DNA of 43,048 nt from Prolixibacteraceae bacterium UBA5740 (GTDB lineage: Bacteria > Bacteroidota > Bacteroidia > Bacteroidales > Prolixibacteraceae), in contig DIFU01000104.1 in assembly GCA_002419285.1 (NCBI GenBank), positions 9,661 to 52,708 on the forward strand, written 5' to 3'. Shown piece by piece: positions 8,753 through 17,327 of this stretch; the first letter of the stretch is position 1, and every line of letters starts with the position of its first letter. The notes below the pieces were generated by a model. It did no database searches. It was given only the letters and a program-made list of their open reading frames with translations, and was not told where the DNA came from. Position numbers and translations under genes: made by a program.

Positions 8753-8782
8753 AAAGCCCCGGGCCTCACGGACCAGGGCTTT
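8753..8782. terminator. Terminator between convergent genes
   Basis: AAAGCCC (8753-8759) pairs with GGGCTTT (8776-8782) around a GC-rich loop. Read on the minus strand the stem is followed by a T-rich run (TTTTTATTTTTGG), which suits the EF-G paralog whose stop codon is at 8823. It also serves the plus-strand cargo gene ending at 8708, with a weaker tail. Confidence 0.7.
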
Positions 8783-8822
8783 CAGATAGTTTAGTTTTAT
8801 AGAAAATGGATTAGAAATATTC

Positions 8823-10979
8823 TTATTCTTCGTCCTGCTCAGCTTCATATGCCTTGAGGAGTTCTTCCTGTACATCGGCTGGCACTTTCTCGTATGAATT
8901 GTAGGTCATTTTAAATAACCCGCGTCCACCGGTAACCGAACTAAGCGAGGTGGCATATTTGTTCATTTCCTTCAATGGAACACGAGCTGAGATTTTTTCA
9001 AAACCTTTTTCAGATCCCATGCCCATGATCAGTGCCCGACGGCCCTGAAGGTCACTCATGACGTCACCCATCCTTTCTCCGGGTACCCATACTTCGAGAT
9101 CATAAATGGGCTCGAGGATTTTTGGATTCGCTTTTTTGAAGGCCTGGCTGAAAGCATTACGGCCTGCAAGTTTGAATGATATTTCATTGGAGTCGACCGG
9201 GTGCATTTTCCCGTCATAGACATACACGATGATATCGCGGGCATAAGAGCCGGTCAGCGGGCCTTGTTCAATCTTTTCCATGATTCCTTTCAGAATGGCA
9301 GGCATAAACCTGGCATCAATTGAACCTCCAACGATACAGTTGATATATAAAAGTTTTCCACCCCATGAAAGGTTATGCTCCTGCACGTCGCGAACCGACA
9401 ATTTGTATTCCTTGCCATCGAGGAGGAAAAGCCCTTTGGGCGCTACACCTTCTTCATAAGGTTCGATGATCATGTGAACCTCGCCGAACTGGCCGGCACC
9501 TCCCGACTGTTTCTTGTGACGATAATCAGCCTGTGACGGTTTGGTGATTGTTTCACGGTAGGGGATTCTTGGTTCTTTGAATTCGACCTCAATTTTGTAT
9601 ACATTGTCGAAATACCATTTAAGGATGTTCATGTGATATTCACCCTGACTGTGAACAATTAATTGACGCAGTTCTTTTGAATACTCAACAATGAAGGATG
9701 GATCCTCGTATTTGACCCGGTTAAGGACTTCACCCACTTTTTCATCATCAGATTCGTTGACAGCTTTCACTGCTACCCGATGGCGTGGTAAAGGAAATCG
9801 CATTGGTTCGAATTGGGTCCCTGATTCCTTGGTGGTAAGGGTGTGGTTGTATTTGGTGTCTTTCAGTTTTACGGAACAGCCAATATCGCCGGCGATAAGT
9901 TCCTGAACTTTCACCCGGTTTTTTCCAGCCGTTACAAATAACTGTGAGAGCCGTTCTTTTGAGCTGTTGTTGGTGTTGGTCAGGTCGGTACCTTCCACGA
10001 TTTTGCCCGACATGACCTTGAAGTATGTAATTTCACCTACATGAGATTCAACCGAAGTTTTGAAAACAAACAGAGAAGGAACATCGGTTTCTGATAACTT
10101 CACCTCTTTTCCTGCAACTATAGGCTTCTGTGGCAAGCAATTGGGAGATGGACCTACATTCACTATGAATTCCATCAACCTTGATACGCCAATATTTTTC
10201 TTGGCACCGACGCAAAAGACCGGGAAAAGGTCACGTTGGACGATACCCAAACGCATTCCTTTGCGGATTTCTTCCTCAGAAAGTGATCCTTGCTCAAAAT
10301 AAAGTTCCATGAGTGATTCTTCATTTTCAGCAGCCATCTCAACCAAAGCATTGTGCAGCTCTTCAGCCTTGTCCTTTTCTGACGCCGGGATGTCTAAGAC
10401 TTCGGGTTGTCCGCCGTCTTTTCCATAGCGGTACAATTTCATTTTTAATACGTCAACGATGCTGTTAAATCCTGGACCGGTTTCGACAGGATACTGTACG
10501 ACCGTAACTTTATTTCCAAAAGTGCTTTTGCAACGGTCAAGTGCGTGTTCGTAATTCGCGTTTTCGTGATCCAATTGGTTGAAAATGAAAACAACCGGCG
10601 AATGATTGGCTTCAGCATTACGGGCAGCTGCTTCTGTTCCGGCTTCGACACCGTTAGAAGAGTTGATCATAATCAGCGCCATGTCTGAAACTTCCAGGGC
10701 GGGGACGGTCTGACCGTTCAGGTCGTCCATTCCGGGTGTGTCCAGTATGTTGATCTTACGATCATTATACTCAGCATACAATACCGATGAGTATACTGAG
10801 TTGCCATATTCCTGCTCAATTGGGGTATAGTCTGATACGGTATTTTTTGAGGTTACTTCTCCCCGGCGGTTAATTACTCCACCCTCAAGCAGCATGGCCT
10901 CTGCGAGGGTGGTTTTTCCACTGCCAGCATTACCAAGGAGGGCAATGTTCCGAATTTGTTCAGTTTTATAAACTTTCAT
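8823..10979 (-). CDS. fusA2: EF-G paralog with degenerate GTPase motifs (EF-G2 type)
   Basis: Ribosomal translocase paralog, 718 aa, with all EF-G domains: G domain (about 1-280), domain II, domain III, domain IV (HKKQSGGAGQFGEV and the tip HPVDSNEISF) and domain V. The G domain departs from canonical EF-G: P loop GNAGSGKT (16-23), switch I EYGNSV (57-62) in place of ERGITI, switch II DTPGMDD with Met84 where catalytic His sits, and G4 NQLD (134-137) in place of NKMD. The ordinary fusA in this window (17946-20057) keeps all of these. It matches the Bacteroides EF-G2 family, which supports translocation without GTP hydrolysis and is needed in carbon starvation. It stands alone with its own promoter and terminator. 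Confidence 0.93.
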   Translation of the reverse strand: MKVYKTEQIRNIALLGNAGSGKTTLAEAMLLEGGVINRRGEVTSKNTVSDYTPIEQEYGNSVYSSVLYAEYNDRKINILDTPGMDDLNGQTVPALEVSDMALIMINSSNGVEAGTEAAARNAEANHSPVVFIFNQLDHENANYEHALDRCKSTFGNKVTVVQYPVETGPGFNSIVDVLKMKLYRYGKDGGQPEVLDIPASEKDKAEELHNALVEMAAENEESLMELYFEQGSLSEEEIRKGMRLGIVQRDLFPVFCVGAKKNIGVSRLMEFIVNVGPSPNCLPQKPIVAGKEVKLSETDVPSLFVFKTSVESHVGEITYFKVMSGKIVEGTDLTNTNNSSKERLSQLFVTAGKNRVKVQELIAGDIGCSVKLKDTKYNHTLTTKESGTQFEPMRFPLPRHRVAVKAVNESDDEKVGEVLNRVKYEDPSFIVEYSKELRQLIVHSQGEYHMNILKWYFDNVYKIEVEFKEPRIPYRETITKPSQADYRHKKQSGGAGQFGEVHMIIEPYEEGVAPKGLFLLDGKEYKLSVRDVQEHNLSWGGKLLYINCIVGGSIDARFMPAILKGIMEKIEQGPLTGSYARDIIVYVYDGKMHPVDSNEISFKLAGRNAFSQAFKKANPKILEPIYDLEVWVPGERMGDVMSDLQGRRALIMGMGSEKGFEKISARVPLKEMNKYATSLSSVTGGRGLFKMTYNSYEKVPADVQEELLKAYEAEQDEE

Positions 10980-11038
10980 GTTATTATTGGTTTTTAGTAA
11001 ATAACTACTTCCTGGAAATTTTTGATTTCGAAGGAGTC

Positions 11039-11068
11039 CAAAAATAGTAATAATTTGTTAACACGCAA
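11039..11068 (-). promoter_or_regulatory. Promoter of the EF-G paralog
   Basis: On the minus strand TTG (11066-11068), a 19-nt spacer and TATTTTTG (11039-11046) match the Bacteroidota -33/-7 consensus. The start codon is at 10979, so the leader is roughly 50 nt. In Bacteroides thetaiotaomicron the homolog is activated by the starvation regulator Cur; no Cur site can be assigned from sequence alone. Confidence 0.7.
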
Positions 11069-11258
11069 GTCGATTTAAATATTGCTGACCCCCTGTTTAA
11101 GGACTTAAAAATTTGAAAAAAGGAGATGTAAGTATATGATAGTAAGTAATATATAGATCCGGTGTGTTGTTGTGGTTGGATGCGAGGCTATGTTTTTCAA
11201 CATTCTCTGTAAGAATTTTTAACAGGTAAGCCAGAGGATGAATTATGGAGAAAAAATA

Positions 11259-11284
11259 AAAAGCCGGAACAATTTCCGGCTTTT
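11259..11284 (-). terminator. Intrinsic terminator of the AbgT gene
   Basis: Perfect 11-bp stem, arms 11259-11269 and 11274-11284, with a 4-nt loop. Read on the minus strand it is followed by TATTTTTTCTC. It lies 38 nt beyond the transporter's stop codon at 11323. Confidence 0.88.
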
Positions 11285-11322
11285 ATGTTAAGTGTAAATC
11301 TTGATGCGAAGTTTATGAAGAA

Positions 11323-12849
11323 TTAGCTTGCCGGATAAAAGATACCTGATCCCGGCCCTAAAGGAATTTCCAACAATGTCCAACCAATCAGGAGTGCTGT
11401 CCAGGCAATGAAAAATACCACCGTGTAGGGAATCATGGTTGAAATCAATGTGCCTATCCCTGCTTTGTCATCGTATTTTTCAAAATAGACAAGAATCAGG
11501 GCAAAGAAACTCATCATGGGTGAAATAATGTTGGTGATACTATCGCCTACCCTGAAGACTGCCTGTGAAAGTTCGGGTGAATAACCCAACAGCATAAACA
11601 TTGGAATGAAGACCGGTCCGAGGATAGCCCATTTGGCTGATGCACTGCCCATGAAGAGATTAATAAAACCAGAAAGAAGAATAAACAGTATTAATAACGG
11701 TACCATTCCCATATCCATTTCCTGAAGAATTTGAGCGCCGTCGATTGCAATGATCAGTCCGAGGTTACTCCATTTAAAATAGGCAACAAACTGGGCGGCA
11801 AAAAAGACCAGTACCAAAAAGGTGGCAAGGGTCTTAAAATTCGACACCATGCCTTTTACAACATCTGAATCATTTTTGAATTTCCCGGAAATGAACCCAT
11901 AAACCATACCTAATGACGCAGCCATCAGGAAAAGTACACCAATGAATCCTTTCAGCACAGGTGAACGAAGCACCGAATTTTCGGGTCCCCTCAGGAAACC
12001 ATGTTCGGGAAGGAGTCCGGCAACCAAAATGGCAAGCCAGGCGAAAGAGGTAACAATAGTCCAGATAAGTGCTTTCCGCTCAATCGGGGATAATTTTTCG
12101 ATGGGCTCAGGGGGAACACTGCCTTTATATTGTCCTAATCGTGGTTCAACAAACCGGTTGGTGACCCATGTGCCGGCTATGGCTATTATAAAGGTGGATA
12201 CAGCCATGAAGTAATAATTGGCGGTGGGGAGGACATAGTACTCAGGATCGATAATTCTTGCTGCCTCTGTTGAAAGCCCTGCCAAAAGCGGATCAATGGT
12301 TCCTATCAGCAGGTTCGCGCTGAACCCTCCCGAAACACCTGCAAACGCAGCTGCCAGCCCGGCAATGGGATGCCTCCCGACCGAGTGGAAAATAACAGCC
12401 CCCATGGGAATAATCAGTACATATCCCAGATCAGATGCAGTGTTGCTTATTATACCAGCCAATACGATAACAAAGGTAATGATGCTGCGCGGCGATTTGA
12501 GAACCAGCAATCGGATGGCTGCACTAATCAGTCCGCTGCTTTCAGCGATTCCGATTCCGAGAAGGGCGACCATCACAATCCCAAGAGGTGCAAACCCAGT
12601 GTAATTTTCGACCATTTCGAGCAGAATCCTGTGGAATCCTTCTTTTGACAGCAGATTGACAGCGTGTATGGTTTCGCCAGTTGCCGGATGGGTTGCTGTC
12701 CAGTCAAACAGGTACCCGCCAATCCAGGAAAATATTAGTACCAACACTGCAAGTCCTCCAAATAAAGTTGCAGGGTGAGGAAGGGCATTTCCTCCAATCT
12801 CGATCCATCTGAGGACCTTTGACATTAAAGTTCTCTTTTCCTTTTGCAT
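11323..12849 (-). CDS. AbgT family transporter
   Basis: Inner-membrane protein of 508 residues with about ten or more hydrophobic segments separated by short loops. The family is recognised from segments such as IEIGGNALPHPATLFGGLA at the N-terminus, FSANLLIGTIDPLLAGLS in the middle, and FMGSASAKWAILGPVFIPMF followed by RVGDSITNIISPMMSFF near the C-terminus. Characterised members import p-aminobenzoyl-glutamate (AbgT) or export sulfonamide drugs (MtrF, YdaH); which applies here is open, as no abgAB hydrolase genes are adjacent. Start is the ATG at 12849; the ATG at 12825 (MSKVLRWIE) is equally possible. Single gene with its own terminator. Confidence 0.9.
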   Translation of the reverse strand: MQKEKRTLMSKVLRWIEIGGNALPHPATLFGGLAVLVLIFSWIGGYLFDWTATHPATGETIHAVNLLSKEGFHRILLEMVENYTGFAPLGIVMVALLGIGIAESSGLISAAIRLLVLKSPRSIITFVIVLAGIISNTASDLGYVLIIPMGAVIFHSVGRHPIAGLAAAFAGVSGGFSANLLIGTIDPLLAGLSTEAARIIDPEYYVLPTANYYFMAVSTFIIAIAGTWVTNRFVEPRLGQYKGSVPPEPIEKLSPIERKALIWTIVTSFAWLAILVAGLLPEHGFLRGPENSVLRSPVLKGFIGVLFLMAASLGMVYGFISGKFKNDSDVVKGMVSNFKTLATFLVLVFFAAQFVAYFKWSNLGLIIAIDGAQILQEMDMGMVPLLILFILLSGFINLFMGSASAKWAILGPVFIPMFMLLGYSPELSQAVFRVGDSITNIISPMMSFFALILVYFEKYDDKAGIGTLISTMIPYTVVFFIAWTALLIGWTLLEIPLGPGSGIFYPAS

Positions 12850-13131
12850 ATGATGTTTACTAAAATTTGATACGTTAAGGCTTCTAATGAACCACTAAGC
12901 CAATCGAAAGCATAATAATATTTTAAACTGAGAAATTGGCAAATTGTTCCCGGACTTTTTTTTGAATCACTAAAATTAGTTTTTGAAAAGGCTTTGTTAA
13001 CAATAGAAATCCGTTGTGAAGGGTGGATTGTGAATAAAAACACGTGTATAATTGATTTCCTGTCAGTCAGATAGAGAAAATACAGGCTCGAGGGTAAGCT
13101 GTTTGCCGTTTTTTTCTTTCAAATTTGTGAA

Positions 13132-15339
13132 ATGATGGCAAGATTTCCACATTTTTTGCAAGCTGACCTGATGGATTGTGGTCCTACCTGTTTAAGGATC
13201 ATTGCCAAGTTTTACGGGAAACTGATCCCCATGAACACATTGCGGGACCTATCGTTCCAGACCAGGGAAGGGGTTTCGTTGTTGTCACTGAGCGATGCCG
13301 CTGAAAAAACCGGATTCCGGACCCAAGGGGCACGACTTACCCTCGGACAGCTGGAGCAGATTCCCCTTCCGGCAATTCTTCACTGGGATCAGAATCATTT
13401 TGTGGTTTTATATAAAATCAAGAATGGAAGCAGAAGTGGTGGGAAAAAATATTTGATAAGTGACCCAGCGACAGGGCTTGTCGAATTTGATGAAAGCGAC
13501 ATCAAAAGGCATTGGGCCTCAACGGTAGTAGAGGATCAGCCTGCCGGAATTGCACTTTTACTGGAGCCAACCCCTGAGTTTTACAAAGAAGAAGGGGAAA
13601 ATGACAACAAGGCGGGATTCGGATTTCTGTTTCCATACCTAAGGCCTTATCGAAAATTAATCATCCAGTTGATTCTGGGTTTTCTCACGGGAAGTATTCT
13701 CAGTCTTCTTTTCCCATTTCTGACACAGGCGATTGTTGATGTCGGGATAACCACGACGAATCTCTCATTTATTGTTTTGGTGCTTATTGCCCAATTGGTT
13801 TTGATGGCCAGCCAAACGGCAGTAGGTTTTATAAGAAGCTGGATTATGCTCCATGTGAGTGCACGGATCAGTATAGCCCTTATTTCCGATTTTCTCATCA
13901 AATTGATGAAACTTCCCATGCGATTCTTTGAGACCAAGCTGATCGGAGATCTCAGGCAACGCATTGATGATAACCAGAGAATTCAACTTTTCCTTACTAC
14001 AAACGTGATCAATATGTCTTTTGGCATATTCATGTTTGTAATTTACAGTTTTGTTTTGGCCTGGTATAGCTGGACCATTCTGGCTATTTTTTACATAGGC
14101 AGTGCGATTTACGCAGGATGGATTTTTCTTTTTATGAAAAGGCGCAGGATCCTCGATAACCGTCGGTTTGAAATTGCCGCATCAAACCAGAGCAATCTTT
14201 ACCAGCTGATAACGGGTATGCAGGAAATCAAACTGAATAATTGTGAAAAGCAAAAGCGATGGGAGTGGGAGCGGATTCAGGCCCGACTCTTCAAGGTGAG
14301 TGTCAAGGCCCTGATGTTACATCAAAATCAGCAGGGAGGGTCAGTATTTATTAATCAGGTTAAAAATATACTGATCATATTCGTGGCTGCCAAATTGGTT
14401 CTGGAAGGCGAAATGACACTTGGGATGCTGGTTGCGGTCCAATTCATTATAGGACAGCTAAATGCCCCCATCCAGGATTTTATTGCCTTTGTCACGGCAG
14501 CCCAGGACGCACGTATAAGCCTTGATCGTTTGGTCGAAATCCATAACAGGGAGGATGAAGAGCCACAGGGAGCTGTTTTGGCAAGAGAATTACCCAAAGA
14601 GAGAGATATCCATATTGACCAGGTAACTTTCCATTACGAAGGTCCACGGTCGCCACGGATACTTGATGAGATTCAACTGGTTATACCGAATAATAAAATA
14701 ACGGCAATTGTTGGGCCGAGTGGAAGCGGAAAAACAACATTGATTAAGCTTTTACTTGGTTTTTACTCCCCCAATGAAGGTAAGATAAGGCTCGGAGGTG
14801 TGGACCTTTCACAATATTCAATGGATTGGTGGAGAAGTAATTGTGGTGTTGTAATGCAAGATGGATTTATCTTTTCGGATACAATTGCAAACAATATTGC
14901 CGTGGGAGAGACGACTCCTGATAAGGATCGTTTACTTTTGGCGGTTGAAATGGCTCATATCCGCGAAATGATCGAATCTCTCCCACTTCGGTATAACACG
15001 AAGATCGGACAGGAAGGCAACGGACTCAGTCAAGGACAAAAGCAGAGAATACTGATTGCCAGGGCGATTTACAAAGATCCCCCATTTCTTTTTTTCGATG
15101 AGGCTACCAATGCTTTGGATGCCAATAATGAGAGGGTCATCCTTGAGAATTTGAATGGTTTTTATAAGGGGAAGACCGTTGTGGTTGTGGCGCATCGGCT
15201 AAGTACCGTCAGAAATGCAGACCAGATTGTTGTCCTTGAAGGAGGAAAGATTACGGAAACAGGAACACATGAGGAACTGACCGCTGTCAGGGGAGCCTAT
15301 TATCAACTGGTAAAAAACCAGCTTGAGTTGGGAGGATAA
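13132..15339 (+). CDS. Peptidase-containing ABC transporter (C39 family bacteriocin/peptide exporter)
   Basis: Inner-membrane exporter that should cleave a leader peptide, typically after Gly-Gly, and export the mature peptide. Three parts in 735 residues: N-terminal C39 peptidase with Gln10, Cys16 (DCGPTC), His89 (NHFVVL) and Asp111 (SDPATG) all in place; six-helix ABC membrane domain (about 165-450); ATPase with Walker A GPSGSGKT (528-535), signature LSQGQ (632-636), Walker B FLFFDE (652-657) and H-loop His688. It looks fully active. The hlyD-type gene follows after 4 nt, giving a two-gene exporter. No double-glycine precursor is visible in the 282 nt upstream or in the gap downstream of the pair. 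Confidence 0.95.
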   Translation: MMARFPHFLQADLMDCGPTCLRIIAKFYGKLIPMNTLRDLSFQTREGVSLLSLSDAAEKTGFRTQGARLTLGQLEQIPLPAILHWDQNHFVVLYKIKNGSRSGGKKYLISDPATGLVEFDESDIKRHWASTVVEDQPAGIALLLEPTPEFYKEEGENDNKAGFGFLFPYLRPYRKLIIQLILGFLTGSILSLLFPFLTQAIVDVGITTTNLSFIVLVLIAQLVLMASQTAVGFIRSWIMLHVSARISIALISDFLIKLMKLPMRFFETKLIGDLRQRIDDNQRIQLFLTTNVINMSFGIFMFVIYSFVLAWYSWTILAIFYIGSAIYAGWIFLFMKRRRILDNRRFEIAASNQSNLYQLITGMQEIKLNNCEKQKRWEWERIQARLFKVSVKALMLHQNQQGGSVFINQVKNILIIFVAAKLVLEGEMTLGMLVAVQFIIGQLNAPIQDFIAFVTAAQDARISLDRLVEIHNREDEEPQGAVLARELPKERDIHIDQVTFHYEGPRSPRILDEIQLVIPNNKITAIVGPSGSGKTTLIKLLLGFYSPNEGKIRLGGVDLSQYSMDWWRSNCGVVMQDGFIFSDTIANNIAVGETTPDKDRLLLAVEMAHIREMIESLPLRYNTKIGQEGNGLSQGQKQRILIARAIYKDPPFLFFDEATNALDANNERVILENLNGFYKGKTVVVVAHRLSTVRNADQIVVLEGGKITETGTHEELTAVRGAYYQLVKNQLELGG

Positions 15340-15343
15340 AGTC

Positions 15344-16666
15344 ATGATGAACGAGGAACATAACATTGAAATCAGAAGTGAAGAGGTACAGGAGATCCTT
15401 GGAACACCTCCCGGATGGATTATCCGCCGGGGAGTCGGCATGATTTCGTTGGTGGTATTCATCCTTCTGGCCGGGAGTTTCGTTTTTAAATACCCTGATA
15501 TCATTGTTGGCAAGGTTACCATTGTTTCTGAAAATCCACCGGCAACAATTGCGGCACGAGCAAGCGGAAGGATAAGTCACTTGCTGGTAAATGACCAGGA
15601 AAACGTTTCTCAAGGAACCATCCTTGCGGTACTTGAGAACCCGGCATATTATGCTGACGTTTTAACTCTTGGCAGGCATCTGGATACGCTCAGGGGTTAT
15701 TTTAATGATCCTTCGGCATTTACCAATATCCAGATTGATGACAACCTCATGCTTGGCCAGGTTCAGCCCGCCTGGGCTGCCTTTGTAACCCAGTCGTCAG
15801 AGATCAGTACTTTTTTCAAGTATGATATGTTTATGGCCCGCATTGAAACCCTGAAAAGGAAGATGGCCGATCAGGAAAAATATCTTCAGCAGTTGGTTAA
15901 TCAGGCGCGGATTCTTGATGATCAGATGGAACTCAGTAAACGTCAGTATGATCGGGATGCTGAACTTGCACGACAGAATGTTATTCCCGACAGTGAACTC
16001 GAGAAATCTCAGTCAGTGTACCTGAACAATGAGCTAAACCATCGTACGGCCATAGCCAATATTACACAGACCCGGAATGAAATAAGCCAGATGCAACGGC
16101 AGATAACCGAATTGCAGACGGAAAAAGGGGAGCAGGTCAATCGGCTAATGTCGGGATTACTGGAGAAATACAACAATGTAGTTAATGAGATAGCTGCATG
16201 GGAACTTGCATTTGTGATGCAGGCTCCGATTGCCGGCAAAGTTACATTTACAAGAATCTGGAGTGAAAACCAGCAGGTGACGGCAGGTACCCCGGTTTTT
16301 ACCGTTGTGCCACACGAGAGCAACAACATCATAGGAAGAGTGGAGATTCCAGTGGCTGGATCCGGAAAAGTTGAAACTGGTCAGAAAGTTAAAATCAAAC
16401 TGGAAAATTACCCGCATCTGGAGTATGGTATGCTTGATGGCCAGGTGAAAATGATCTCGCTTGTGCCTGTGCAAACAGAAACAGGATTGGTCTATACAGC
16501 AGAACTTTCGCTGCCTTCAGGTTTAACAACCAATTATGGAATTGACCTGGGTTTTAACCAGGAAATGGCAGGAAGTGCAGAGATCATCACCAAAGATCGC
16601 AAACTGATAGAAAGATTGGTGCAACCACTGAGTTCTTTGGTGCGGGAAAGAATCTTAACTAATTGA
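15344..16666 (+). CDS. HlyD-family periplasmic adaptor of the peptide exporter
   Basis: Membrane fusion protein linking the ABC exporter to an outer-membrane TolC-like channel. The 440 residues show a short cytosolic N-terminus, one membrane segment (about 27-50, ISLVVFILLAGSFVFKY), a lipoyl/barrel half (ATIAARASGRISHLLVNDQE), a long alpha-helical coiled coil (about 150-280), the second barrel half (QAPIAGKVTFTRIW) and a C-terminal beta domain. I chose ATG at 15344 because GGAGG at 15331-15335, inside the end of the ABC gene, is a proper Shine-Dalgarno sequence for it; an ATG at 15347 follows directly. No tolC gene is nearby, so the outer-membrane channel must be elsewhere. Confidence 0.92.
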   Translation: MMNEEHNIEIRSEEVQEILGTPPGWIIRRGVGMISLVVFILLAGSFVFKYPDIIVGKVTIVSENPPATIAARASGRISHLLVNDQENVSQGTILAVLENPAYYADVLTLGRHLDTLRGYFNDPSAFTNIQIDDNLMLGQVQPAWAAFVTQSSEISTFFKYDMFMARIETLKRKMADQEKYLQQLVNQARILDDQMELSKRQYDRDAELARQNVIPDSELEKSQSVYLNNELNHRTAIANITQTRNEISQMQRQITELQTEKGEQVNRLMSGLLEKYNNVVNEIAAWELAFVMQAPIAGKVTFTRIWSENQQVTAGTPVFTVVPHESNNIIGRVEIPVAGSGKVETGQKVKIKLENYPHLEYGMLDGQVKMISLVPVQTETGLVYTAELSLPSGLTTNYGIDLGFNQEMAGSAEIITKDRKLIERLVQPLSSLVRERILTN

Positions 16667-16737
16667 TATTATTTGAGTTTTCGACCAATTTTTTTGTGAT
16701 TTTTTTGCCCTCACTATAAATGTTAACCTAAAATTAG

Positions 16738-16745
16738 TACTTTTG
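16738..16745 (+). promoter_or_regulatory. Second, upstream -7 box before rpsL
   Basis: TACTTTTG matches TAnnTTTG and is identical to the downstream -7 box at 16813-16820. No TTG stands at the right distance upstream (the nearest TTTG is about 30 nt away), so it may be a weak or regulated promoter, or a chance match. Confidence 0.35.
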
Positions 16746-16751
16746 CGTGCC

Positions 16752-16789
16752 GTTTTAAAAGCCGGAATATGTTTTTTGGCTTTGAAAAC
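16752..16789. terminator. Hairpin between the exporter operon and the rpsL promoter
   Basis: Arms 16752-16763 and 16778-16789 pair over 11 bp with one A-G mismatch and a 14-nt loop. No U-tract follows. It may end the exporter transcript or, if transcription starts at the upstream -7 box, form the first structure of an rpsL leader. Confidence 0.4.
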
Positions 16790-16791
16790 CA

Positions 16792-16820
16792 TTGAGATTC
16801 AATAAAAATGAATACTTTTG
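16792..16820 (+). promoter_or_regulatory. Main promoter of the ribosomal protein superoperon
   Basis: TTG (16792-16794), an 18-nt spacer and TACTTTTG (16813-16820) fit the Bacteroidota consensus. Transcription would start near 16826, giving a leader of about 48 nt that is AT-rich and shows no obvious structure before the rpsL ATG. Confidence 0.75.
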
Positions 16821-16873
16821 CAGTCCATTTTTAGAAATTTTAATATTTATAACGAAGAAAAAAACAGGTATTT

Positions 16874-17278
16874 ATGCCAACGATTCAACAGTTAGTTAGG
16901 AAAGGAAGACAAAGTAAAGTCGACAAGAGTAAATCTCCGGCTTTAGATTCATGTCCTCAGCGTCGTGGGGTGTGCGTGCGTGTTTATACTACAACTCCGA
17001 AAAAGCCGAATTCAGCTATGCGTAAGGTAGCCAGGGTTCGTCTGACTAACGGTAAAGAAGTAAACGCATACATTCCAGGCGAAGGACACAACCTTCAGGA
17101 ACACTCCATCGTGCTTGTGCGTGGTGGCAGGGTGAAGGACCTTCCCGGTGTACGTTATCACCTGGTGCGTGGTGCTCTTGATACCGCCGGTGTGGAAGGA
17201 CGTTTACAGCGTCGCTCCAAATACGGTGCGAAGAGACCAAAAGCAGGTAAAGCAGCAGCTCCTGCCAAGAAAAAGTAA
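16874..17278 (+). CDS. rpsL: 30S ribosomal protein S12
   Basis: Decoding-centre protein, 134 aa. The conserved TTTPKKPNSAMRK loop carries Lys at both positions (43 and 44) where streptomycin-resistance changes arise in other species, so the wild-type, sensitive form is expected. The second loop, KDLPGVRYHLVRG, is intact. The basic tail (KRPKAGKAAAPAKKK) is slightly extended compared with E. coli. First gene of the superoperon. rpoBC is not upstream; an exporter operon is. Confidence 0.98.
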   Translation: MPTIQQLVRKGRQSKVDKSKSPALDSCPQRRGVCVRVYTTTPKKPNSAMRKVARVRLTNGKEVNAYIPGEGHNLQEHSIVLVRGGRVKDLPGVRYHLVRGALDTAGVEGRLQRRSKYGAKRPKAGKAAAPAKKK

Positions 17279-17327
17279 TTCATTCGTTCATTTAAGTTAT
17301 TTGCTTAGTGGTTTGGTTGAGTAAGGA

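Larger units (their letters stand above)
10980..11322. other. Intergenic region between EF-G2 and the AbgT transporter
   Basis: 343 nt without a gene. It holds the EF-G2 promoter (11039-11068) and the transporter's terminator (11259-11284). The middle part, about 11080-11250, is AT-rich; the only reading frames starting with ATG there are ten codons or shorter. I see no tRNA-like or other convincing RNA structure in it. Confidence 0.6.

Noticed and set aside
12825..13043. Minus-strand 72-codon frame upstream of the AbgT gene, possibly a small protein or exporter cargo
   Set aside because: It overlaps the transporter's start out of frame, has no leader or family motif, and its strand is opposite to the exporter operon. 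Composition looks like random AT-rich sequence.
12850..13131. Search for a double-glycine bacteriocin precursor before the exporter
   Set aside because: The longest plus-strand frame that could start here (GTG near 13028) has about 14 codons and no Gly-Gly motif.
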